Origin: Betaproteobacteria bacterium SCGC AG-212-J23
GTDB lineage: Bacteria; Pseudomonadota; Gammaproteobacteria; Burkholderiales; SG8-39
Assembly (NCBI GenBank): GCA_001644455.1
Contig: LSTF01000102.1
Location: 1 to 53,431 of the forward strand
Direction of reading: 5' to 3'
Length of the DNA: 53,431 nt
The notes under the pieces: model-generated
Told to the model about the DNA's origin: nothing
Databases searched by the model: none
The model's input: only the letters and a program-made list of their open reading frames with translations
Shown here: positions 1 through 10,692 of the stretch, piece after piece
How positions within the stretch are numbered: position 1 is the first letter of the stretch
How the letters are laid out: the number at the start of each line of letters is the position of its first letter
Position numbers and translations under genes: made by a program

Positions 1-77
1 ATACCGGCGCGCGCGAGCAGCGGAGCGGTCTCGTCGAAGATCCGCCCCTTCGACAACGCAATGCTGATGCTCGCCAT
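1..77 (-). CDS. hisG: ATP phosphoribosyltransferase, N-terminal fragment
   Basis: This is the first 25 codons of HisG, which joins ATP and PRPP in the first step of histidine synthesis; the rest lies outside the window. The translated start reads MASISIALSKGRIFDE, the typical opening of the short-form enzyme. The ATG is at 77-75, with a GGAT element seven bases upstream. It follows murA in the same direction with a 58-base gap, an arrangement common in betaproteobacteria. The identification rests on the N-terminal motif and the neighbour. Nothing can be said about the catalytic body. Confidence 0.85.
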   Translation of the reverse strand, partial: MASISIALSKGRIFDETAPLLARAG

Positions 78-121
78 GTGCCATATCCGGATGCGTCAGA
101 GTCGAAGCGCTAGGGGGGCGC

Positions 122-127
122 ATTCTA
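122..127 (-). promoter_or_regulatory. possible -10 element for hisG
   Basis: On the minus strand this reads TAGAAT, five of six matches to the sigma-70 -10 consensus, 44 bases upstream of the hisG ATG. No convincing -35 lies at 16-18 bases. hisG may equally be read through from murA, so this is a weak call. Confidence 0.25.
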
Positions 128-135
128 CAACAACG

Positions 136-1386
136 TTATTTGAGCCGCTCGATGCGCGCCCCGAGGGCGCCCAGCTTGGTCTCGAGCGCCTCGTACCCCC
201 GGTCGAGGTGGTAGATACGGTCGACGACCGTCTCGCCGTCGGCGATCAGCCCGGCGATGACCAGTCCGGCCGAAGCGCGCAGGTCGGTCGCCATCACCGT
301 CGCGCCCTGCAGGCGCGGCACGCCGCTCACCACCGCGCTGTTGCCCTGGATGGCGATTTCCGCGCCGAGGCGTTGCAGCTCCAGCGCGTGCATGAACCGG
401 TTCTCGAAGATGGTTTCGGTGATCACCGCCGTGCCGTCGCCGATCGCCGCCAGCGCCATGAACTGCGCCTGCATGTCGGTGGCGAAGCCGGGATACGGCG
501 CGGTACGCACGCTCACCGAATGGGGTCGGCCGTCGGCCTCGATCTCTATGTGGTTGTCCCCGGCGCGGATGGTTGCGCCGGCCTCGCGCAGCTTCTCCAG
601 CGTCACGTCGAGCGTCGCCGGCGCCGCGTCCCGGAGCTTCACCTTGCCGCCGGTGGCGGCAACCGCCGCGAGGTAGGTGCCGGTCTCGATCCGGTCGGGC
701 ATGACGCGGTACTCCGCGCCCCGCAGAGCGCGCACTCCCTCGACGCGGATCGCGTCGCTGCCGGCGCCTTCGATCTTCGCGCCCATCGCCGCGAGGCAAT
801 GCGCGAGGTCCACCACTTCGGGCTCGCGCGCCGCATTCTCGATCAGCGTCGTGCCGTCGGCGAGGGTGGCGGCTAGCATCAGGTTCTCGGTGCCGGTCAC
901 CGTGACCATGTCCATGACGATGCGCGCGCCGCGCAGCCGCTCGGCGCGCGCTTCCATGTAGCCGTGCTCGACGGCGATGGTCGCGCCCATCGCCTGCAAG
1001 CCCTTGAGATGCTGGTCGACCGGGCGCGAGCCGATGGCGCAACCGCCGGGGAGCGACACCCGCGCGCGCCCGGCGCGCGCGAGCAGCGGCCCGAGCACGA
1101 GCACGGAGGCGCGCATCGTCTTCACCATCTCGTAGGGCGCTTCCGGGTTGGTGAGCTTCGCCGCGCGCAGCTCGACCCTGTCGTCCTTCGCGGACACCTC
1201 CACGCCCATCTGGGCGAGCAGCTTCGTCATGGTGCGCACGTCCATCAGGCGCGGCACGTTGGTGAGGCTGAGCGTGCGCTCGGTGAGCAGCGCGGCGCAC
1301 AGGATGGGCAGCGCCGCGTTCTTCGCCCCCGAGACGCGGATCTCGCCCTCGAGCGTGCAGCCGCCGCGGATCTTCAGCTTATCCAT
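136..1386 (-). CDS. murA: UDP-N-acetylglucosamine 1-carboxyvinyltransferase
   Basis: MurA transfers enolpyruvate from PEP to UDP-GlcNAc, the first committed cytoplasmic step of peptidoglycan synthesis. The 416-residue product has the normal family length and begins MDKLKIRGG. The active-site cysteine is Cys116 in the loop [16 protein letters not shown]. This Cys is the residue attacked by fosfomycin in the family, so a sensitive form is expected. K22 and N23 (GAKNA) are the usual substrate-binding pair. It starts with ATG and overlaps the end of ibaG by eight bases, so the two genes are probably translated from one message. Confidence 0.98.
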   Translation of the reverse strand: MDKLKIRGGCTLEGEIRVSGAKNAALPILCAALLTERTLSLTNVPRLMDVRTMTKLLAQMGVEVSAKDDRVELRAAKLTNPEAPYEMVKTMRASVLVLGPLLARAGRARVSLPGGCAIGSRPVDQHLKGLQAMGATIAVEHGYMEARAERLRGARIVMDMVTVTGTENLMLAATLADGTTLIENAAREPEVVDLAHCLAAMGAKIEGAGSDAIRVEGVRALRGAEYRVMPDRIETGTYLAAVAATGGKVKLRDAAPATLDVTLEKLREAGATIRAGDNHIEIEADGRPHSVSVRTAPYPGFATDMQAQFMALAAIGDGTAVITETIFENRFMHALELQRLGAEIAIQGNSAVVSGVPRLQGATVMATDLRASAGLVIAGLIADGETVVDRIYHLDRGYEALETKLGALGARIERLK

Positions 1387-1624
1387 CGGTTGTCTTGCGC
1401 CACTCGTCGGGCGTCAGGGTCTGCATGGACAGGGCGTGAATTTCTTCGCGCATGCGATCGCCGAGCGCGGCGTACACCAATTGGTGGCGCTGCACGCGGC
1501 TCTTGCCGGCGAAGGCCGGCGAGACGATGAGCGCCTGGAAGTGCTGACCGTCGCCGATCACCTCGAGGTGCTCGCAGGCGAGCCCGGCGGCGATGCCGGA
1601 CTGGACGCTTTCAGGGGTGACCAA
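1379..1624 (-). CDS. ibaG: BolA/IbaG family iron-sulfur related protein
   Basis: This 81-residue BolA-fold protein belongs to the IbaG (YrbA) group, which partners monothiol glutaredoxins and is linked to iron-sulfur trafficking and acid response. The helix-turn-like stretch around residues 30-65 ([20 protein letters not shown], then VYAALGDRM) and the conserved histidines fit the family. The start is TTG, with GAGG seven bases upstream. It lies 13 bases after the ABC-2 permease gene and overlaps murA, as in many proteobacteria where ibaG-murA follows the mla genes. Confidence 0.93.
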   Translation of the reverse strand: MVTPESVQSGIAAGLACEHLEVIGDGQHFQALIVSPAFAGKSRVQRHQLVYAALGDRMREEIHALSMQTLTPDEWRKTTDG

Positions 1625-1637
1625 GGAAATGCCTCGC

Positions 1638-2389
1638 TCAGTTTCGTAGCTTGTAGCCGGACTGCAGGAGTTTCAGGGTCAGCAACGATACGACAAAAAA
1701 ACTCGCCGCGACCACCGCGAGGCTCGCCGCCGGCGGAAAGTCGGAGTGGCCGAGAAAACCGTAGCGGAAGCCGTCGGTCAAGTAGAAGAAGGGGTTGGCG
1801 TGGGAAAGGCGCTGCCAGAACGCCGGCAGGGAATGGATCGAGTAGAACACGCCCGAGAGGAAGGTGAGCGGCAGGATGAGGAAGTTCTGGAACGCGGCGA
1901 GCTGGTCGATCTTCTCGGCAAAGATGCCGGCGACCAGGCCGAGCGAGCCGAGCAGCGCCGCGCCGAGCAGCGCGAAGGCGAGGATCCAGGCCGGCGCCGC
2001 GAGGTGCAGCTCGACGAACCAGACGGTGACGGCGAGCACCCCGGCGCCGACCACCAGGCCGCGCACCACCGCGCCGAGCACGTAGGCGGCGAAGAACTCG
2101 AGGTACGAGATCGGCGGCAGCAGGATGAAGACGATGTTGCCGGTGATCTTCGACTGGATCAGGCTCGACGAGCTGTTGGCGAAGGCGTTCTGCAGCACGC
2201 TCATCATCACCAGCCCGGGGACCAGGAACGAGGCGTAGGACACGCCGTCGTACACCTGCACCCGGCCGGTGAACGCGTAGCCGAAGATCACGAGGTAGAG
2301 GAGCGAGGTCAGCACCGGCGCGGCGACGGTCTGCATCGCCACCTTCCAGAAGCGCAGCGTCTCCTTCGCGAACAGCGTCCAGAAAGTCG

Positions 2390-2393
<4 letters not shown>
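1638..2393 (-). CDS. ABC-2 type transporter permease
   Basis: The 251-residue inner-membrane protein has about six hydrophobic segments, roughly residues 20-40, 55-80, 100-130, 140-165, 170-195 and 220-240. It resembles YadH/NodJ-type ABC-2 exporter permeases. The sequence LVPGLVMMSVLQNAFANSSSS is cut short here, but its central part (PGLVMMSVLQNAF) is the typical ABC-2 membrane motif. Start: GTG at 2393-2391, overlapping the stop of the upstream ATPase by four bases (GTGA). A longer open frame upstream would run into the ATPase and is rejected. The exported substrate is unknown. Its position between mla and murA suggests an envelope role, which is inference only. Confidence 0.9.
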
Positions 2394-3241
<848 letters not shown>

Positions 3242-3251
3242 TGGAGCCGAA

Positions 3252-3533
3252 TCAGTGGATAGGAAGCAGGCTGTCCACGCCGTAGAGGCGCGCGATCGTC
3301 TGCAGCGATTCGGGCAGGTTGGTGAAGTCGAGCGCGCCGCCGGCGGCCTTCGCGTCGCGCAGCCAGGCGAGGCAGAGGGCGAGCGCCGCGGAGTCCATTT
3401 CGGTCACCTCACCCAGGTCGACCGTGCGCACGCCCTCGGAGAGATGGCGGCGGCCTTCCTCGAGCAGGCCGGCGACGTTGGCGAGCGTGACCGGCCCGCT
3501 CACCATCATGCGGCCGTCCTGGCGGCGGATCAC
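3252..3533 (-). CDS. mlaB: STAS-domain protein of the Mla transporter
   Basis: This 93-residue single STAS domain is the small cytoplasmic subunit that binds MlaF and stabilises the MlaFEDB complex. The conserved phospho-acceptor-like loop is EMDSAALALCL, with the S/T region typical of MlaB. The start is a GTG that overlaps the mlaC stop by four bases, so it is translationally coupled. It is the last of the six mla genes here. The identification relies on fold motif and position, both clear. Confidence 0.88.
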   Translation of the reverse strand: MIRRQDGRMMVSGPVTLANVAGLLEEGRRHLSEGVRTVDLGEVTEMDSAALALCLAWLRDAKAAGGALDFTNLPESLQTIARLYGVDSLLPIH

Positions 3534-4147
3534 TTCCGGTCGGCGCCTTCGAGGGCGCGGTTCTTGGCGCTCAGGTTCTTGATCAGGCCGTCGACGCCCG
3601 ATTCGCGCACCAGGTTGTTGAACTCGGTGCGGTAGTTGGCGACCAGGCTCACGCCGCCGACCATCACGTCGTAGACCTTCCAGCCCGACGGCGTCTTCTC
3701 CATGCTGTAGTCGATCGGCACCGGCTGCGTGCCGGGCTGCAGCACGCGCACGTTGACCGTGACGTCGGTGTCGGTGGGCTTGGCGCGCAGCGGACGGAAG
3801 TCGAATTTCTGGTCGCTGTAGGAGGCGAGCGCGCTGGCGTAGGTGCGCACCAGCAGGGTCTTGAACTCTTCGGTGACGCGCTTCTTCTGCTCCGGCGTCG
3901 CCTTGTTCCAGCTCTGGCCCATCGCCAGCGCCGCCATCGAGACGAAGTTGAAGTGCGGGATCACCTTGTCGTTGATCAGGCCGATCAGCTTGGCGCGGTT
4001 GCCGCCGCGGATCTCCTTGTCCTTGGCGATGAGATCGACGACTTCGAGCGTCACCTGCTTCACCAGCACGTCGGGCGGCATCAGCTCCTGCGCCTGAGCG
4101 GCGCCGAGCGCGAAAACGGCGGCGAGGAGAGCTAGGACTCTGGTCAT
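3530..4147 (-). CDS. mlaC: periplasmic phospholipid-binding protein MlaC
   Basis: MlaC shuttles phospholipids across the periplasm between the outer-membrane MlaA complex and the inner-membrane MlaFEDB complex. The 205-residue precursor has a Sec signal peptide ending near residue 19 (GAAQAQ). The mature domain carries the family stretch VIPHFNFVSMAALAMGQSW, and its C-terminal half (DYSMEKTPSGWKVYDVMV) matches the Ttg2/MlaC fold. Its ATG overlaps the mlaA stop by four bases. Confidence 0.95.
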   Translation of the reverse strand: MTRVLALLAAVFALGAAQAQELMPPDVLVKQVTLEVVDLIAKDKEIRGGNRAKLIGLINDKVIPHFNFVSMAALAMGQSWNKATPEQKKRVTEEFKTLLVRTYASALASYSDQKFDFRPLRAKPTDTDVTVNVRVLQPGTQPVPIDYSMEKTPSGWKVYDVMVGGVSLVANYRTEFNNLVRESGVDGLIKNLSAKNRALEGADRK

Positions 4148-4860
4148 TTCGGTTGCCCCGGCGGGATGGTATCAATATCCCGCTCGCGCGGCGGCCGTCC
4201 GTCGTAAACCAGGCTGCGCCGGCGTTGGAAATAGGCGTCGCGCTGGAAGACGTACTTGTCGAGCGACGCGTCCTCCAGGAGTTGGCTCACGTCCAGCAGG
4301 TCGGAGCGCACCTGGATGATCCGCACCCCCCACAGGCCCCAGCGCAACTCGGCGCGGCGCAGCCCGCCCATCGGGTCGGTGAGGTAGTCCAGGCCGGTGC
4401 CGATACCGTCACGTACGCTGCTCGAGCCGAGCAAGGGCAGCACCACGTACGGCCCGGTGCCCGCGCCCCAGCGGCCGAAGGTCTGGCCCCAGTCTTCGTT
4501 GTGCTTCTCGTAGCCCATGTCGCTGGCGACGTCGTGCAGCCCGAACAGGCCGAAGGTGGAGTTGAAGCCGAAGCGCACCCAGTCGAAGAAGCCTTCCTCG
4601 AACTTGCCCTGCAGCATGTTGTTCACGCCGATCATCGGGTCGGCGATGTTGCCGAAGAAGTTGCGCACCCGGTCGCGGATCTCGCTGTGGATGTAGTCGT
4701 GGTAGGCGCGCGACACCGGCCTCAGCGCCCAGGTGTCGACCTTGTCGTTGAAGGCGTAAATGCCGCGGTTCATCCCCTCGAGGGGGTCGCGCGGATCGCC
4801 GTTGGTCGTCGCGCATCCGCCGAGGAACGGCGCCAGCGCGACGAGGATGAGCCATCTCAC
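4144..4860 (-). CDS. mlaA: outer-membrane lipoprotein MlaA (VacJ)
   Basis: MlaA is the outer-membrane component that removes misplaced phospholipids from the outer leaflet. The precursor has a lipobox, FLGGC, near residue 16, and the family motifs DPLEGMNRGIYAFNDKVD and the NMLQGKFEEGFFD segment. Start: GTG at 4860 has GAGG at normal distance; a TTG one codon earlier is too close to it. In enterobacteria mlaA is unlinked, but here it lies between mlaD and mlaC, as in other betaproteobacteria. Confidence 0.95.
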   Translation of the reverse strand: MRWLILVALAPFLGGCATTNGDPRDPLEGMNRGIYAFNDKVDTWALRPVSRAYHDYIHSEIRDRVRNFFGNIADPMIGVNNMLQGKFEEGFFDWVRFGFNSTFGLFGLHDVASDMGYEKHNEDWGQTFGRWGAGTGPYVVLPLLGSSSVRDGIGTGLDYLTDPMGGLRRAELRWGLWGVRIIQVRSDLLDVSQLLEDASLDKYVFQRDAYFQRRRSLVYDGRPPRERDIDTIPPGQPK

Positions 4861-4867
4861 CAAGCCC

Positions 4868-5341
4868 TCATTTCTCCTGCGGCTTTCCTTCTGCCGCCTT
4901 GCTGAACAGGAACTGGCTGATCAGGTTCTCGAGCACCACCGCCGACTGCGTCAGGCGCAGGCGGTCGCCGTTCTTGAGCATCATGCCGTCGCCGCCCGCC
5001 TCGAGGCCGACATACTGCTCGCCGAGGATCCCCGAGGTGAGGATCTTCGCCGTGGTGTCGCGCGGGAACTGGTACTTCGCCTCGAGGTTCATCGTCACGA
5101 TCGCCTCGTAGCTCTCGCCGTCGAAGCGGATGCCCGCCACGCGGCCGACCACCACGCCGGCGCTCTTCACCGGGCCGCGCTCCTTGAGGCCGCCGATGTT
5201 GGCGAACTTGGCGTTCACCGTGTAGCTGTCGGCAGTGGAGAACGAGGCGAGGTTGCCGACCTTCAACGCGAGGAACAGCAGGCCGCCCAGTCCGGCGGCG
5301 ACGAACACACCTACCCACAGATCGATCGTCGAGCGATTCAT
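4868..5341 (-). CDS. mlaD: MCE-domain phospholipid transporter subunit MlaD
   Basis: MlaD forms the hexameric periplasmic ring of the inner-membrane Mla complex and holds lipids in its central pore. The 157-residue protein has one N-terminal membrane helix (about residues 7-27), then one MCE domain (about 38-117) containing [18 protein letters not shown] and [12 protein letters not shown]. The C-terminal hydrophobic helix (NLISQFLF) matches the pore-forming region. Its ATG overlaps the mlaE stop by four bases. Confidence 0.96.
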   Translation of the reverse strand: MNRSTIDLWVGVFVAAGLGGLLFLALKVGNLASFSTADSYTVNAKFANIGGLKERGPVKSAGVVVGRVAGIRFDGESYEAIVTMNLEAKYQFPRDTTAKILTSGILGEQYVGLEAGGDGMMLKNGDRLRLTQSAVVLENLISQFLFSKAAEGKPQEK

Positions 5342-6144
5342 TTGCCGTTGCCTCCAGTAAACATGAGCGCGGTCAGGACGAAGTCGAGCGCGAGGATCGC
5401 GAGCGACGAGGTCACCACCGTGCGGGTCGTGGCGCGCGACACGCCTTCCGCGGTCGGCGGCGCGTCGTAGCCCTCGAACACCGCGATCCAGGTCACGGCG
5501 ACGCCGAACACCACGCTCTTGATCACGCCGTTCATGATGTCGTGGTTCCAGTCGACCGCCGCCTGCATCTGCGACCAGAAGGCGCCGGCGTCGACGCCGA
5601 TCAGCTGCACGCCGACCAGGTAGCCGCCGAAAATGCCGGAGGCCGAGAACAGCGCCGCGAGCAGCGGCATCGAGATCACGCCGCCCCAGAAACGGGGCGC
5701 CACCACGCGCGCGATCGGATCGACCGCCATCATCTCCATCGCCGAAATCTGCTCGGTGGCCTTCATCAGGCCGATCTCGGCGGTGATCGCCGAGCCGGCG
5801 CGGCTGGCGAAGAGCAGGCCGGCGACCACCGGGCCGAGCTCGCGCACCAGCGACAGCGCCACCAGCACGCCGAGCGACTCCGAGGCGCCGAAGCGCTGCA
5901 GCGTCTCGTAGCCCTGCAGCGCGAGCACCATGCCGACGAACAGGCCGGAGACGAGGATGATGACCAGCGACAGCACGCCGGCGAAGTAGATCTGCGTGAC
6001 GGTGAGGCGGAATCGGTGCAGCGCGGTGCCGGAATGCACCATCAGGTAGAACAGGAAGCGGCTGGCGAAGCCCAGGCGCCAGATCGCCGAGGTCACGGTG
6101 CCGCCGAGGCGCTCGAGGCGAGCGCGCAATGCGCCGATCAGCAT
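5338..6144 (-). CDS. mlaE: Mla ABC transporter permease
   Basis: This is the inner-membrane permease of the Mla system, 268 residues, with about five or six membrane helices. It carries the family signatures [19 protein letters not shown] and [17 protein letters not shown], the EQ-like loop that contacts the ATPase. The ATG overlaps the last base of the mlaF stop (TGATG). Length and motifs are normal. Confidence 0.96.
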   Translation of the reverse strand: MLIGALRARLERLGGTVTSAIWRLGFASRFLFYLMVHSGTALHRFRLTVTQIYFAGVLSLVIILVSGLFVGMVLALQGYETLQRFGASESLGVLVALSLVRELGPVVAGLLFASRAGSAITAEIGLMKATEQISAMEMMAVDPIARVVAPRFWGGVISMPLLAALFSASGIFGGYLVGVQLIGVDAGAFWSQMQAAVDWNHDIMNGVIKSVVFGVAVTWIAVFEGYDAPPTAEGVSRATTRTVVTSSLAILALDFVLTALMFTGGNGK

Positions 6145-6956
6145 CAGCTCGCCAGCTCGAGGTCGGCGTCGTACTGCGGCGCCGGATAGTGGAAGGGCAC
6201 CGGCCCCTCCAGCTTGCCGTTGACGAACTGGTTCACGAAGGGCTCGCTGCTCGCGCGAATCTCATCCGGGGTGCCCTTCGCGATCACCTTGCCGTCGGCC
6301 ATGAAGTAGGCATAGTCGACCACGTCGAGCGCCTCCTGCACGTCGTGGGTGACGATCACCGAAGTGGCGCCGAGCGAATCGTTCAGCTCGCGGATCAGGC
6401 GCACGATGACGCCGAACGAGATCGGATCGAGGCCGGTGAACGGCTCGTCGTAGAGCATGAGCTGCGGGTCGAGCGCGATCGAGCGCGCCAGCGCCACGCG
6501 CCGTGCCATGCCGCCCGAGAGCTCGGTGGGCATGAGGTGCGCGGCGCCGCGCAGGCCGACCGAGTGCAGCTTCATCATCACCAGGTCCTGCACCAGCTCC
6601 TCCGGCAGCTGCAGGTGCTCGCGCAGCGGGAAGGCGACGTTCTCGAACACCGACAGATCGGTGAACAAGGCCCCGAACTGGAACAGCATACCCATCTTGC
6701 GGCGCATGGCGTACAGACCGGCGGTGTCGAGGCCGACCGTATCGTGGCCGAGCACCGTGGCCGTGCCGGCGGTCGGGCGCAGCGCGCCCATGATGACGCG
6801 CAGCGTCGTCGTCTTGCCGCACCCCGACTGCCCCATGATGCCCACCACCGAGCCGCGCGGGATGTCGAGCGAGATGTCGCGCAACACCGGACGCGCGGCG
6901 TCATAACCAAAAGAAACGTTCCGGATCTCGACAATCGGGGAGGGAGACTGCGGCAC
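6144..6956 (-). CDS. mlaF: Mla ABC transporter ATP-binding protein
   Basis: This ATPase drives the Mla complex. The 270-residue protein has Walker A GQSGCGKT (about 42-49), signature [14 protein letters not shown], Walker [14 protein letters not shown] and switch histidine VTHD. The C-terminal extension after the ATPase core ([13 protein letters not shown]) resembles the MlaF tail that binds MlaB. It starts with GTG at 6956. It is the first gene of a minus-strand run that continues without a visible terminator to murA. Confidence 0.95.
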   Translation of the reverse strand: MPQSPSPIVEIRNVSFGYDAARPVLRDISLDIPRGSVVGIMGQSGCGKTTTLRVIMGALRPTAGTATVLGHDTVGLDTAGLYAMRRKMGMLFQFGALFTDLSVFENVAFPLREHLQLPEELVQDLVMMKLHSVGLRGAAHLMPTELSGGMARRVALARSIALDPQLMLYDEPFTGLDPISFGVIVRLIRELNDSLGATSVIVTHDVQEALDVVDYAYFMADGKVIAKGTPDEIRASSEPFVNQFVNGKLEGPVPFHYPAPQYDADLELAS

Positions 6957-6994
6957 GGCGTAATATTATCGCCCATGAGGGAGGTGCATCCGGA
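6957..6994. promoter_or_regulatory. divergent intergenic region, mlaF / pilus-locus ABC ATPase
   Basis: These 38 bases separate two divergent genes. They contain the only AT-rich run nearby, TAATATTAT at 6961-6969. It can serve as a -10 element in either direction (TAATAT on minus about 10 bases before the mlaF GTG; TATTAT on plus). A GGGAGG Shine-Dalgarno lies at 6979-6984 for the plus-strand gene. No clear -35 on either strand and no sigma-54 GG/GC pair with correct spacing was found. Confidence 0.4.
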
Positions 6995-7703
6995 ATGGTC
7001 GCGGCGGTACGCATCGGCGCGCTCGTCAAGCGTTACGGAAAAGTTGCAGCGCTCGACGGCATCGACCTCGAGATTGCCGCGGGCGAAGGCTTCGGCCTGG
7101 TGGGCGGCAACGGCGCCGGCAAGACGACGCTCATCCGCTGCCTGCTCGACCTCGCCGCGCACGACGCGGGCACGATCGACGTATTCGGTGTCGCTGCAAA
7201 GAACCCTGCGGCAAGGCGCCGGCTCTCCTACCTCCCGGAACGTTTTTCGCCGCCACACTACCTGCGCGGCGAAGAGTTCCTGCGCGCCATGCTCTCGCTC
7301 GCCGGCGAGCGCTACGACCCGGCGCGCGCCGGGCGGCTGCTCGACGAGCTCGAGCTCGGGCGCGACGCGCTGGCACGGCCGGCGCGCAGCCTCTCCAAGG
7401 GCATGACGCAGAAGCTCGGTCTCGCCGCGTGCCTGCTCGTGCCGCGGGACCTGTATCTGCTCGACGAACCGATGAGCGGCCTCGATCCGGCGGCGCGCGT
7501 CGCGGTCAAATCCGTCCTGCGCCGGCTGCACGGCGAGGGGCGGACGCTGTTTTTCACCTCGCACGTGCTCGCCGACGTGGAGGAGCTGTGCTCTTCGCTC
7601 GCGGTGCTCGATCGCGGCCGGCTGCGGTTTCGCGGCAGCCCGGCGACGCTGTGCGAGAAATATGCCGAACCGCGGCTCGAAGCCGCGTTCATGAGGTGCA
7701 TCC

Positions 7704-7729
<26 letters not shown>
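6995..7729 (+). CDS. ABC-2 type transporter ATP-binding protein (pilus locus)
   Basis: The 244-residue ATPase is complete: Walker A GGNGAGKT (37-44), Walker B LYLLDEPMSGLDP and H-loop FTSHV. The signature is LSKGMTQK, the LSKGM variant common in ABC-2/CcmA-type exporters. No permease adjoins it. The only free-standing ABC-2 permease nearby is at 23772-24533, at the other end of the pilus genes, and it has no ATPase beside it. I infer that they pair. The gene opens the plus-strand locus and its end overlaps the next gene by 26 bases. The exported substrate is unknown. Confidence 0.88.
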
Positions 7730-9137
<1,408 letters not shown>

Positions 9138-9139
9138 CG

Positions 9140-10603
9140 GTGTCGCTCTACCTCGAGCATTTCGGCCTGTCGGAGACGCCGTTCCGCATCACGCCGCACA
9201 CCGACTTCTTCTTCGACGGCGCGGACCGCGGCGCGACCCTCGAAGCGCTGATCTACGCGGTGCTGCACGACGAGGGCATCGTCAAGGTTTCGGGCGAGGT
9301 GGGCAGCGGCAAGACCATGCTCTGCCGGGTGCTGATGGAGCGGCTGCCGAAGGAGGTCGAGACCATCTACCTCGCGACGCCGTCGCTCGCGAAAGACGAG
9401 ATCATCCACGCGATCGGCGACGACCTGAAGCTCGCCTTCTCGCAGGACCGGCGCACGGTCGCCTTGCGCGAGCTGCAGGAGCACCTGATCAGCCTCTACG
9501 GCAAGGGCAAGCGCGTCGTGGTCCTGATCGACGAAGCGCATGTGATGCCCGAGGACACGCTCGAGCAGGTGCGGCTGCTGTCCAATCTCGAATCGAACCG
9601 GCACAAGCTGCTGCAGATCGTGCTCTTCGGCCAGCCCGAGCTCGATGCCACGCTCGCCAAGACCGAGCTGCGCCAGCTGCGCGATCGCATCACCCATTCC
9701 TTCCGCATGCGGCCGCTCTCGCCGGCCGAGACCTCGAAGTACATCTCGTTCCGCATGCGCGCCGCGGGCTATCGCGGCCCGGACGTGTTCCTGCCGGCGG
9801 CGACGGCGCTGATCGCGCGCGCCTCGCAGGGCCTCAATCGCCGCATCAATATCCTCGCCGACAAGGCGCTGCTCGCCGCCTTTACCGAGAACAGCCACGC
9901 CGTCACCGAGCGCCAGGTGCGCGCCGCGATCGCCGACTCCGAGTTCGCGGCGGTGAAGGTCTCGCCGCTCTCCCGTGCCGCGGTGCTCGGCATCGCGACG
10001 CTGATCGCCGGCGTGGCGATCGGCGCGCTGTTCCCGTGGGAGCGCGAAACGCGGCCGAATCCCGCGCCGGCGGTGAAAGCGCAGCCCGTCGTCGCGCCGC
10101 AGACGCAGCCGGCGCCGGCCGCGGTCGCCGTCGCCTCGGCGGAGGAGCAGGAGGACGAGGAAGAGGAAATGGAGCTCTACGCGCAGGCCGCGCTGGAGTG
10201 GCCACCGTCGCATCTTTCGCCGGCGCAGGTGCGACGGCTGAACGCCTACCCCACATTGGGGCAAAAACTCCTCGGCGATCGCCTCGCCGCAACCATCGAG
10301 CTGCTGACACACGCTGACAACGGGCGCTATTCGCTCGAGCTGTACACCAGCGACAACAGCGATCCGGCGCGGATCGAACGTTTTCTGACACGCGCGCGCG
10401 ATCTCGTTCCGCTCGAAGATCTGTTCGTCATCCCGCTCCCCACCGGGAACAAGGCGGGCGGCGCGTGGCGCGTGCGGGTGATGCTCGGTCGCTACGACAA
10501 CCGCGAAGACGCGCTCGATGCGGCGCGCCGCCTGCCGCCGAAATACCAGCGCGCATTTCAGCCGGCCCCACGCACTTTTGCAGAGTTGCGGCAGGCCCTC
10601 TAA
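9140..10603 (+). CDS. mshM: MshM/ExeA-like AAA ATPase with membrane anchor
   Basis: This 487-residue protein belongs to the GspA/ExeA/MshM family, which helps place the secretin through the cell wall. The N-terminus MSLYLEHFGLSETPF is the family hallmark. Walker A is GEVGSGKT (52-59), Walker B VVVLIDEAH. A membrane helix lies near residues 280-300, followed by an Ala/Pro/Glu-rich linker and a C-terminal periplasmic domain that may be SPOR-like (VMLGRYDNREDALDAARRL). GTG start, two bases after the regulator gene, so the two are in one operon. The mshM symbol is by family and position. Confidence 0.85.
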   Translation: MSLYLEHFGLSETPFRITPHTDFFFDGADRGATLEALIYAVLHDEGIVKVSGEVGSGKTMLCRVLMERLPKEVETIYLATPSLAKDEIIHAIGDDLKLAFSQDRRTVALRELQEHLISLYGKGKRVVVLIDEAHVMPEDTLEQVRLLSNLESNRHKLLQIVLFGQPELDATLAKTELRQLRDRITHSFRMRPLSPAETSKYISFRMRAAGYRGPDVFLPAATALIARASQGLNRRINILADKALLAAFTENSHAVTERQVRAAIADSEFAAVKVSPLSRAAVLGIATLIAGVAIGALFPWERETRPNPAPAVKAQPVVAPQTQPAPAAVAVASAEEQEDEEEEMELYAQAALEWPPSHLSPAQVRRLNAYPTLGQKLLGDRLAATIELLTHADNGRYSLELYTSDNSDPARIERFLTRARDLVPLEDLFVIPLPTGNKAGGAWRVRVMLGRYDNREDALDAARRLPPKYQRAFQPAPRTFAELRQAL

Positions 10604-10692
10604 AGAGCCCAAAAACTTCGCCGCGACAAACGCTTACGCCGCTTTCTTCATGCCGAGGCCGTGTTATGCTTGGCGTGGGAGGGAGTGCGCAG

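Noticed and set aside
10640-10670. A sigma-54-like GGCC...ATGC pattern upstream of mshL.
   Set aside because: The first G to the -12 G distance is eleven, one short of the strict requirement, and the gene can be read from upstream.
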